47,980 nucleotides of DNA from Bifidobacterium breve (GTDB lineage: Bacteria > Myxococcota_A > UBA796 > SXON01): the NCBI GenBank assembly GCA_943328795.2, contig CALQBK020000015.1:1-47980 (forward strand). Direction: 5' to 3'. Shown here piece by piece: positions 32,093 to 39,573 of this stretch (position 1 is the stretch's first letter; each line of letters opens with the position of its first letter). A model generated the notes under the pieces. The model had not been told where the DNA came from, did no database searches, and saw only the letters and a program-made list of their open reading frames with translations. The position numbers and the translations under genes are program-made.

Positions 32093-33154
32093 ATGTCGGA
32101 CGATGGGGAGAAGACGGAGCAGGCCACAGAGCGACAGGTCCAGAAGTTTCGGGAAGACGGCAAGGTCGCGACCTCCAAGGAGCTCCTCGCTGCGGTGGGG
32201 CTGTGCGTCGGTGCCTTCGCGCTGATCTCGAACATGTCGGGCATCAGCGGGGGCGTCGTCCGCGTCGCCCGCGACAGCTTCGCCCGCGGCGTGACCCGGG
32301 AGTTCGTGAGCGCCGACCTCACGTCGCTGACGCAGCGCACGATCGCGGCCGTCGGGCCGGGCGTGTTCGGCGCCCTGACGCCCGGGGTGCTCGCATGCCT
32401 CGGGGTCGGCCTCGTCATCACCGGGTTCAACCTAAGCACCGAGGCCATCAGCCCCGACCCCGCGCGTCTCGACCCCGTCGCGGCGGCCAAGAGCACGTTC
32501 TTTTCGATGTCGCCCTGGGTCAACCTCGCGAAGGCGTCCACCATCGCCGTGCTGCTGACCTGGTCCGTGTACTCGGCGCTCGCTGGTCACGCCAGCGCGC
32601 TGCCGATCGTCGGGGCGTGGCCCGTGGGGGCCCAACTGCGCTTCCTCGGCGTGCTCACACAGGCGGTACTCACTCGCGCGCTCCCCATGGCGCTGGCGCT
32701 CGGGGGCGCGGACTTCGCGTGGCAGAAGTACCAGCTCTCCGAGCAGATGATGATGACGCGGCACGACGTGCGGCAGGAGCACAGAGAGTCCGAGGGCGAT
32801 CCCCAGGTCCGCGCCCGCCGCAAGCTGCTCGCCCGGCAGCTGCGCAACCTCCAGCAACTCGTGGAAGTGGCACGCGCCGACGTGATCGTCACCAACCCGA
32901 CCCACTACGCGGTCGCGTTGCGGTACCGCAAACTCGAGAACGCCTCTCCGGTGGTCGTCGCACGCGGCGTGGACCACCTCGCCTTGAAGATCCGCACTGA
33001 GGGGAGCCGCCACGACGTCCCCATCATCGAGAACCGCGGGCTCGCCCGGGCGCTGTACGCCCGCTCAAAGGTCGGGGCGCCGATCCCGAGCGAGTTCTTC
33101 GGTCCGGTGGCCCAGGTCCTCGCGCTGGTCTACCGCCGGCGACAGCGCAAGTAA
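32093..33154 (+). CDS. flhB: FlhB, export-substrate specificity switch
   Basis: A 353-residue inner-membrane protein with four helices and a cytoplasmic domain. It starts DDGEKTEQATERQVQKFREDGKVATSKE, the classical FlhB N-terminus. The autocleavage motif NPTH is at residues 268-271, in VTNPTHYAVALRY, and the C-terminal sequence VARGVDHLALKIRTEGSRHDVPIIENRGLARALY follows. Self-cleavage at this site switches export from rod and hook to filament subunits. It starts two bases after fliR and ends the export-gate block. Confidence 0.96.
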   Translation: MSDDGEKTEQATERQVQKFREDGKVATSKELLAAVGLCVGAFALISNMSGISGGVVRVARDSFARGVTREFVSADLTSLTQRTIAAVGPGVFGALTPGVLACLGVGLVITGFNLSTEAISPDPARLDPVAAAKSTFFSMSPWVNLAKASTIAVLLTWSVYSALAGHASALPIVGAWPVGAQLRFLGVLTQAVLTRALPMALALGGADFAWQKYQLSEQMMMTRHDVRQEHRESEGDPQVRARRKLLARQLRNLQQLVEVARADVIVTNPTHYAVALRYRKLENASPVVVARGVDHLALKIRTEGSRHDVPIIENRGLARALYARSKVGAPIPSEFFGPVAQVLALVYRRRQRK

Positions 33155-33173
33155 GGGGCGGCGAAAATAGGCC

Positions 33174-33200
33174 TCAACTCGGGGCTGGAGCGGCCGATGA
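33174..33200 (+). promoter_or_regulatory. Sigma-28-like promoter of the surface-protein operon
   Basis: TCAACTCG, 11 bases, GCCGATGA, in the 109-bp gap after flhB. The -10 box is close to the enteric GCCGATAA. The first gene starts 64 bases past the -10 end. This ties the three non-flagellar surface genes to flagellar expression. Confidence 0.65.
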
Positions 33201-33263
33201 AGGGGAAATGCACACCCGGCCCCGCCGTCACGGAACCCCCTTGCTCTCCGGCGAGTATCGCAC

Positions 33264-34613
33264 ATGCTGCTCCTAGCGAGCGTGGCCTGGGCCACGACCA
33301 GCGCCGCCTCCTTCACGACGGACTCCGGCGACTGGGTAGGGGGCACGACCGATGGCGGCGTGCTCACGGTCACGGACGGCGCCGCTACGCTCACGACAGG
33401 CGCGATGGCCACCTTCGTGCTGGACGCGCGCATCCGGCTCACCACGGGCGCGTCGATCACCACCCAGGCGGGCGATGCCGAGCTCGTCACGACCTGGGGC
33501 TCCGGCGGCGAGGTCGCGCTGGGTGGGACGACCACCGCCCTCCCGCTGGCGGAGCAGGCGTGGAACCCGATCGGCACCGGACTCGAGGGGGGGGAGCCCG
33601 AGCTGCTGCGAATGGACGGCAGCTGGCTGCTGTACAGGTCAGTCGGCGACAGCATCGAGGCCGCCAGCTCTGCCGACGGGGTCGTCTGGACGGAGATCGG
33701 GGTGGTCGCAGATGGCACCTCCCCCAACGTCGTAGACCTCGGAGACAGCGTCGTGCTGTACACCAGCTGCGGCACCGCGATCTGCCGCGTCGACTCTGAC
33801 GACGGGCTCGACTTCGGGTCGCCGGCGGCGGTCCTCGACGGCGCGCTCTCGGCCGTCGCCCGCGACGCCGATGGCGCCTGGTGGATCTGGTACACCGACG
33901 CGGACGGGTTCGAGCTGGCGACGTCGACCGACGGCGTGACGTTCAGCCTCTACTCGCCCCTCGCGGACGACGGGCGCCTCGGAGACCTGGACGTGTACGG
34001 GAGCTACAACGGTGCCTGGGATGCGTCGGACGGCCTCCACCTGTCCCGGGACACCGACCCCACTTTTGGCAGCTCCGCGGGGGATGCGGGCCCCCTCGCC
34101 TTCAGCTGCGACGCCCCGACGGACCCGTCGCTCGCGATGGAAGGCGTTGCCTGGTACCTCGCGGCGGTGTGCGACGGCGCGCCCAGCGTGGCGCTGGGCA
34201 CGCCAGCGCCGGGGAGCTGGACCGACCTGCACGCGGAGTGGGACGGCACCACGCTCACGGCCACCTGGGGCGATGCTGACCCGCTCACGGTCGCGCTCGC
34301 CGCCGCGGAGAGCATCTCGTTCGAGGCGAACGGGACGCTCGAACTGGACGAGGCCGTCCTGGTGTACGACGCCAGCGGCGACACCGCCGAGACGGGTGAC
34401 ACCGGGGAGACTGCCGACACGGGCGACACCGGTGACACCGCGGCAGACACCGCCGGCATCGGAGACAGCGCCGGCCCGCTCTACACCGGCGCAGATCTCA
34501 CCGGGGAGCCCGGGGGGTGCGGCTGTGCAACGGCGGCCCGCAACCCCGGCTGGCTGGTGCTGGGCGCGCTGCTCGTGCTGGTGGGTCGCCGTCCGGCCCG
34601 ACGCGAGTCATGA
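33264..34613 (+). CDS. Secreted beta-propeller-like protein with MYXO-CTERM-like tail
   Basis: A 449-residue exported protein, no flagellar homologue recognised. It has a signal peptide (MLLLASVAWATTSA). The middle (about 90-290) has repeated blade-like blocks (PELLRMDGSWLLYRSV, NVVDLGDSVVLYTSC, AVARDADGAWWIWYTD, ELATSTDGVTF) resembling five-bladed glycosidase-type propellers. A linker of TGDTGDT-type repeats follows. The tail has a Cys-Gly-Cys (about 417-420), a hydrophobic helix (WLVLGALLVLVG) and a basic end (RRPARRES), the layout of MYXO-CTERM surface-sorting signals. It is the first gene of a three-gene operon, overlapping the next by 4 bp. A carbohydrate-binding or enzymatic role is conceivable, but catalytic residues are not obvious. 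Confidence 0.72.
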   Translation: MLLLASVAWATTSAASFTTDSGDWVGGTTDGGVLTVTDGAATLTTGAMATFVLDARIRLTTGASITTQAGDAELVTTWGSGGEVALGGTTTALPLAEQAWNPIGTGLEGGEPELLRMDGSWLLYRSVGDSIEAASSADGVVWTEIGVVADGTSPNVVDLGDSVVLYTSCGTAICRVDSDDGLDFGSPAAVLDGALSAVARDADGAWWIWYTDADGFELATSTDGVTFSLYSPLADDGRLGDLDVYGSYNGAWDASDGLHLSRDTDPTFGSSAGDAGPLAFSCDAPTDPSLAMEGVAWYLAAVCDGAPSVALGTPAPGSWTDLHAEWDGTTLTATWGDADPLTVALAAAESISFEANGTLELDEAVLVYDASGDTAETGDTGETADTGDTGDTAADTAGIGDSAGPLYTGADLTGEPGGCGCATAARNPGWLVLGALLVLVGRRPARRES

Positions 34614-37600
34614 CATCGCTGCTGCTGGTCCTGTCAGCCCGAGCCGCTACCCTCGCCGTGGGTCCGCGGGAGGCCTACTCCACCATCGGGTCCGCGGTGG
34701 ATGCCGCCGTAGATGGCGACACCATCGAGGTCGCGCCCGGCATCTACGCGGAGGCCATCGACCTCGGCGGGCGTGACCTCTCAGTGCGCGGCACGGGGGG
34801 CTCCGGCGCGACGCTGCTCGCCCCGGGCCCCGGCGAGGACGGGATCGTGCTGGCCGCCGGCGAGGACGCCACGTTCACCGGCTTCACCATCACCCCTTCT
34901 GGCGGGCGAGGCATCGTCGTCTCCGGCGGCACGCTCGTGGTGGACGACGTGGTCATCGCGGCGGCAGGTTCGGCGGACAGCACGGGCGGGGCGCTGTACG
35001 TAGACGCCGCCACCGTCTCGCTTGCGAACGTCGAGCTGAGCGGAAACACCGCGGCGTCGGGTGCACACGCCTACCTCACGGGCGGCGCGACGCTGTACGC
35101 GTCCGATCTCGTGCTCACGGGCGGCGCCGCCACGAACGGCGGCGCGTTCTGGGCCGATGGCGGTTCCACCATCACGCTCGTGAGCGTGACCGCCACGAGC
35201 CCCGTCGCGGAGCAGGAGGGAGGCTTCGCCTGGCTCGAATCGGCCTCGCTCACGGCCGATGGGCTCATCCTCGACTCCCCCGCGGCGGGCAACGGCGGCG
35301 GGTTCATGCTCGGCGCATCCGCGAGCCTCGACCTCACCGGCTCCAGCATCAGCGGGGCCCGCGCGGACACCGGCTCCGGCGGCGCCATCTGCGCCACCGA
35401 CTCAAGCCTCGCGCTCACCGACACGGAGCTGATCGGGGGCGCGGCGTTCACGGGCGCCGGGCTCGACCTCTCCGGTGCCTCGACCGCAGCCCTGGTCCGC
35501 GTGACGGTCTCCGGCCAGACCAGCGCGTCCGACGCCGGCGCGGCCTGGGCCCACGATGACGCGGCGATCACCTGCACGAGCTGCACTTTCCAGGGCAACA
35601 CCTCCGGCGGTGACGGCGGCGCGGTGCGGTTGAGCACCGGCGGGGCCCTCGACGACGTGGATGGCACCTGGCAGGACAACGTCGCAGCAGGCAGCGGCGG
35701 GGCGGCGGCCGCCGACAGCACGGGGTCGCTCACGTTCACGGGGACGGCGGTCTCTTCGAACGCGGCGGGCCTCGACGGCGGCGGGGTGTACACCCAGGGC
35801 GGACTGGCGCTCGACTCCGCGACGTTCTCCTTGAACACGGCCTCGACGGGCGACGGCGGCGGCATCTGGGCGGGCTCCAGCCTCGTGATCACGGACGGGA
35901 CCTTCGACAGCAACGTCGCCACGCAAGGGAGCGGCGGCGCCATCGCCGTGCAGGGCGACGTCTACGTTGACGGCCCCACTTTTCGGGACAACACGTCCCT
36001 CGGGGATGGCGGAGCCATCCTCGGGACAGGCGGCTGGGTGAGCATGATCGGGCTCGTGGCGCTCGGGAACCAGGCCGGCGGCGACGGCGGCGCCCTCTGC
36101 CTCGATGGCAACAACGAGGTCTCGCTCGTTGGCGGCTACCTGTATGGCAACACGGGTACGGATGGCGGCGCGATCGCGCTGCGCGCGCCAGCAGTCTCGG
36201 CGACGCTCCAGAACCTCGCCGTCACCGACAACGCGGGCGTGGACGGCGCCGGCGTGTGGATCGACGGGACCGTGCAGGTCGAGGTCCTGAACAACACCTT
36301 CGCCGGGAACGACGCGAGCGGGGCCGGCGCGCACCTGTACACCGAGGCGCCCGTGAGCTTCGTCGACAACGTGATGCTGGACGCGCTCGGCGGTGGCGGC
36401 GCGTACGGGTCGACGGACGCAGGCTCCGATCGGTCCTACACTGTCGCGTGGGACAACGCAGGCGGGGACTGGGCGGGCTGGTCGGACGTGGACGGCACGA
36501 GCGGGAACCTGGCGGCAGACCCGCTGCTCGTCAGCTACACAGCCGACGGGGACCGGTCAAACGACGACCTCCACCCGCAGGCCGCCAGCCCGTGCATCGA
36601 CGCCGGCTCGCCGGCGATCTTCGATCGCGACGGCTCCCGCGCAGACGTCGGCGTGTACGGCGGGCCGAACGCCGCGCTCGAGGACCTCGACGGCGACAGC
36701 TGGACCGACGACGTGGACTGCGACGATGCGGACGGCAGCACCTACCCAGGGGCCCCCGAGGTGCCCTATGACGGCATCGACCAGGACTGCGATGGGGTCG
36801 ATGCCGAGGACCTGGACGCAGACGGGTACGCGTCCAGCACCGTGGGGGGCCCGGACTGCGACGACGCAGACGCCAGCGTGTTCCCCGGCGCCCCCGACGC
36901 CTGGTACGACGGCGTCGACAGCGACTGCGGCGGCGGCTCAGACTTCGACTCCGACGGTGACCTCCACGACGCCGCGCTCGGTGGCGGCGGCGACTGCGAC
37001 GACACGGATCCCACGGTGTACGACGGAGCACTCGATGCCTGGTACGACGGCGTCGACAGCGACTGCGACGGTGGGAGCGACTTCGACCAGGACGGCGACG
37101 GTCAGGACGCAACGCCGTGGGGCGACGACTGCGACGACAGCAACGCCGGACGCTACGCCGGCAACATCGAGACCCCGTACGACGGCATCGACCAAGACTG
37201 CTCCGGCGCCGACCTCGTGGACGTGGACGGAGACGGCTGGGTAGGGACGACCGCGGGCGGGACCGACTGCGACGACGGCGACCCCTCCACCTACCCGGGC
37301 GCCCCTGAGGACCCCGTGGACGGCGTGGACAGCGACTGCGACGGCTCCGACGAGTGGGACTACGACGCCGACGGCTACGAGAACGACCTCGGCGACGGCT
37401 CCGACTGCGACGACAACGACGAAGACGTGAACCCCGGGGCGACCGAGACCTGGTACGACGGCATCGACCAGGACTGCGACGGGCGCGACGACGACCAAGA
37501 CGGCGACGGGTACGGCGTCGCCACGGACTGCGACGACATCGACCCGGCCGTCCACCCCGGCGCGACCGAGATCGAGAATGGCCTCGACGACGACTGCGAC

Positions 37601-38074
37601 GGCTGGGCCGAGACCGAGGACCAGGACGGCGACGGCCTGACCGAGCTGCAGGAGAAGGCCCTCGGGACCGATCCGATGAACCCCGACACCGACAACGACT
37701 CGCTCCTCGACGGGTTTGAGTACACGTCGGGCCCCGACCGCGACGGGGACGGCGTGATCGACCCGCTGGACACCGACGACGACGGAGACAGCATCCCCAC
37801 GGCCCACGAGCTCAGCTACGACGTGGATTTCGACGGCATCCTCGACACCGACGTGGACGACGACGGGCTCATCAACTCCTGGGAGCTCGACAGCGACGGG
37901 GACGACGACCCAGACCGCCTCGAAGGCGAGGTTGACAGCGATGGCGACGGCGTTCCCGACTTCTTGAGCTACGACGGGCCGCTCGTCGGCAGCGGGTGCG
38001 GCGGTGGGAAATGGGCAGGCGCGCTCGTGATCGGCGGGTTGATCCGCCGGGTCCGCCGCGCGGAGCGCTCGTGA
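34610..38074 (+). CDS. Giant secreted beta-helix protein with MopE and TSP3 repeats
   Basis: A 1154-residue exported protein. A short signal (TSLLLVLSARA) is followed by AVGPREAYSTIGSAVDAAVDGDTIEVAPGIY, the usual entry to a right-handed beta-helix. That region runs to about 640 and is built from Gly/Ala/Ser-rich turns (SGGDGGAV, GSGGAIAV, DGGAIALR). Residues about 690-1005 hold seven MopE-type units, each with DCDD-x-D, then YPGAPE-like, then YDGIDQDCDG. Thrombospondin type 3 Asp-rich calcium repeats follow (about 1005-1125). The C-terminus is a Cys-Gly-containing, basic, helix-bearing sorting tail (GSGCGGGKWAGALVIGGLIRRVRRAERS). An adhesin, sheath or filament-like surface structure that binds metal or calcium is likely. 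The start overlaps the preceding gene, and the stop overlaps the next. Confidence 0.82.
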   Translation: MTSLLLVLSARAATLAVGPREAYSTIGSAVDAAVDGDTIEVAPGIYAEAIDLGGRDLSVRGTGGSGATLLAPGPGEDGIVLAAGEDATFTGFTITPSGGRGIVVSGGTLVVDDVVIAAAGSADSTGGALYVDAATVSLANVELSGNTAASGAHAYLTGGATLYASDLVLTGGAATNGGAFWADGGSTITLVSVTATSPVAEQEGGFAWLESASLTADGLILDSPAAGNGGGFMLGASASLDLTGSSISGARADTGSGGAICATDSSLALTDTELIGGAAFTGAGLDLSGASTAALVRVTVSGQTSASDAGAAWAHDDAAITCTSCTFQGNTSGGDGGAVRLSTGGALDDVDGTWQDNVAAGSGGAAAADSTGSLTFTGTAVSSNAAGLDGGGVYTQGGLALDSATFSLNTASTGDGGGIWAGSSLVITDGTFDSNVATQGSGGAIAVQGDVYVDGPTFRDNTSLGDGGAILGTGGWVSMIGLVALGNQAGGDGGALCLDGNNEVSLVGGYLYGNTGTDGGAIALRAPAVSATLQNLAVTDNAGVDGAGVWIDGTVQVEVLNNTFAGNDASGAGAHLYTEAPVSFVDNVMLDALGGGGAYGSTDAGSDRSYTVAWDNAGGDWAGWSDVDGTSGNLAADPLLVSYTADGDRSNDDLHPQAASPCIDAGSPAIFDRDGSRADVGVYGGPNAALEDLDGDSWTDDVDCDDADGSTYPGAPEVPYDGIDQDCDGVDAEDLDADGYASSTVGGPDCDDADASVFPGAPDAWYDGVDSDCGGGSDFDSDGDLHDAALGGGGDCDDTDPTVYDGALDAWYDGVDSDCDGGSDFDQDGDGQDATPWGDDCDDSNAGRYAGNIETPYDGIDQDCSGADLVDVDGDGWVGTTAGGTDCDDGDPSTYPGAPEDPVDGVDSDCDGSDEWDYDADGYENDLGDGSDCDDNDEDVNPGATETWYDGIDQDCDGRDDDQDGDGYGVATDCDDIDPAVHPGATEIENGLDDDCDGWAETEDQDGDGLTELQEKALGTDPMNPDTDNDSLLDGFEYTSGPDRDGDGVIDPLDTDDDGDSIPTAHELSYDVDFDGILDTDVDDDGLINSWELDSDGDDDPDRLEGEVDSDGDGVPDFLSYDGPLVGSGCGGGKWAGALVIGGLIRRVRRAERS
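36690..37620 (+). repeat. Seven MopE-type DNA-encoded units
   Basis: Tandem units of about 110-150 bp, each coding DCDD and a YDGxDxDCxG motif with GACTGCGACGAC-like cores. The spacers vary. The Cys in each unit is conserved, suggesting a metal- or disulfide-based role. Confidence 0.75.
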
Positions 38075-39519
38075 TCACGCTGATCTCGGTGGCGCTCGCC
38101 CTGGATGTCGACACCTTCACCACCGGGGCGACAACCGGGGACCCCACGGCCTTCACGCGGCTCGGCTCGCAGGCGACCGGAGAGGGCGGTGACTGGGACG
38201 CTGGCCTGGTGATGGACTACGCCGACGCCCCGCTCTCCGAGCAACTGCCGGCAGGCCGGGCCCCCGTGATCGACGCGCTCGCCACGGCGAACCTGCTCGG
38301 AGGCTACAGTTTTGGGGGGCTGCGGCTCGACGGGACCCTCCCCCTGCACTTCGGGGCCGAGACCGACGGCGCCTACGCGGTCACGGGAGACGCCCGCCTG
38401 GGCGCACAGCTCGTGGTACCCGGCGTACGACCCCTCGCGCTTGGGCTCACCGTGATCCTGCCGACCGGCGCGAACGCGCGCTACGTCGGCGGGCCGCCCC
38501 GCCTCGTCACCCTCGTACGCTGGGGCCACGAGTTCGGCCGCGTGGGGGTGCTCGCCGTTGGCGGTGCGGTCCTGTCGTTGCCGGAGGATTCGCCCGGGCT
38601 CACCTCGGGCGCGGGGCCGGTGATCGGCGCGGGCGCAGGCTACCGCGTGAACGACGCGCTCTCGGCGATGTTCGAGCTCTCGGCGCAGGGCGAGTGGGGG
38701 TTTACCTCCGTGCCGGTCGAGGCCACGCTGTCGGGGAGGATGCGGCTGCCCGACGGGGTCTGGGCGAGCGCCGGGGCAGCCGCCGGCCTGGGCAATGGCA
38801 TAGGCGCCAGCCGCTGGCGGGCGATCGCCGGGATCGGGTACTCGGGGAGGACACGGAAGGTCCTAGTCCCGACGGCCGAGCAGATCGCGGGGGACCCCAC
38901 CGCAGATCAGGATGACGACAGCATCCTGAACGGGGCCGACCGGTGTCCCGACCAGGCCGAGACCGTCGACGGGGTCCAGGACGAGGACGGCTGCCCCGAG
39001 TTCGACGGGGACGGCGACGGCGTGCCGTTCGCGAGGGACGTGTGCCCTACCCAGCCGATCCTCCCGGAGCAGGACCCGCGCTACTCCGACGGATGCCCGC
39101 ACGTCGCAGAGCTCGCGGGGGACCATGTCGCGGTCACAGAGACGATCCTGTTCCGGGAGGGCCGGACGGAGCTCCTTGCGAGCGCTGACCCCCTCCTCCA
39201 GGCCGTGCGCGACCAGATGCTCGCGCACCCCGAGATCCAGCTGTTCCTCATCGAGGGCCACGCCAACGCAGACGGCCCCGATGACTACAACCTGCGCCTC
39301 TCGGACGCGCGGGCGTTCTCCGTCATGCGTTGGCTCGTGGACCACGGCGTGGACCGCACCCGCCTGATCTCGAAAGGGTACGGCGAGGCCGTGCCGCTCG
39401 CCGAGGACGGCACCCCCGACGCCCTCGTCGTGAACCGGCGCGTCGAATTTCGGGTCGTCCACGTGGAGGAGATCCCCGCAGACGCCCGCCACGTCGAGAT
39501 CCCCGCCGACGTGCGCTGA
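38071..39519 (+). CDS. Outer-membrane protein with barrel, TSP3 linker and OmpA peptidoglycan-binding domain
   Basis: A 482-residue protein. A signal peptide (ITLISVALAL) leads to a beta-barrel of about 280 residues (LGGYSFGGLRLDGTLPLHFG, PLALGLTVILPTG, MFELSAQGEWGF). A TSP3-type calcium linker follows (DQDDDSILNGADRCPDQAE, DEDGCPEFDGDGDGVP). The OmpA domain has VTETILFREGRTELL, IEGHANADGPDDYNLRLSDARAFSVMRWLV and LISKGYGEAVPLAEDGTP. It would anchor the outer membrane to peptidoglycan. The GTG overlaps the end of the beta-helix gene. Together with the two preceding proteins it probably forms an envelope-anchored surface assembly. Confidence 0.82.
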   Translation: MITLISVALALDVDTFTTGATTGDPTAFTRLGSQATGEGGDWDAGLVMDYADAPLSEQLPAGRAPVIDALATANLLGGYSFGGLRLDGTLPLHFGAETDGAYAVTGDARLGAQLVVPGVRPLALGLTVILPTGANARYVGGPPRLVTLVRWGHEFGRVGVLAVGGAVLSLPEDSPGLTSGAGPVIGAGAGYRVNDALSAMFELSAQGEWGFTSVPVEATLSGRMRLPDGVWASAGAAAGLGNGIGASRWRAIAGIGYSGRTRKVLVPTAEQIAGDPTADQDDDSILNGADRCPDQAETVDGVQDEDGCPEFDGDGDGVPFARDVCPTQPILPEQDPRYSDGCPHVAELAGDHVAVTETILFREGRTELLASADPLLQAVRDQMLAHPEIQLFLIEGHANADGPDDYNLRLSDARAFSVMRWLVDHGVDRTRLISKGYGEAVPLAEDGTPDALVVNRRVEFRVVHVEEIPADARHVEIPADVR

Positions 39520-39538
39520 CCGCCGAGCTCTTTTCTCC

Positions 39539-39565
39539 TCAACTGTGGGCACACCCGACCGATGG
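39539..39565 (+). promoter_or_regulatory. Sigma-28-like promoter of flhA
   Basis: TCAACTGT, 11 bases, ACCGATGG, immediately after the OmpA-like gene. An ATG at 39562 is inside the -10 box; the next ATG at 39574 is 9 bases after the -10 end. Confidence 0.7.
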
Positions 39566-39573
39566 AGAGGGTG

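Noticed and set aside
34400-37620. Periodic repeats that might suggest a CRISPR array
   Set aside because: Units are in frame, variable in length and encode TGD and MopE protein repeats; there are no constant repeats with unique spacers.
36531-37807. Arg- and Ser-rich frames opposite the MopE repeats, and a Val/Gly-rich one
   Set aside because: They are shadows of the periodic Asp/Cys coding repeats in the plus strand.
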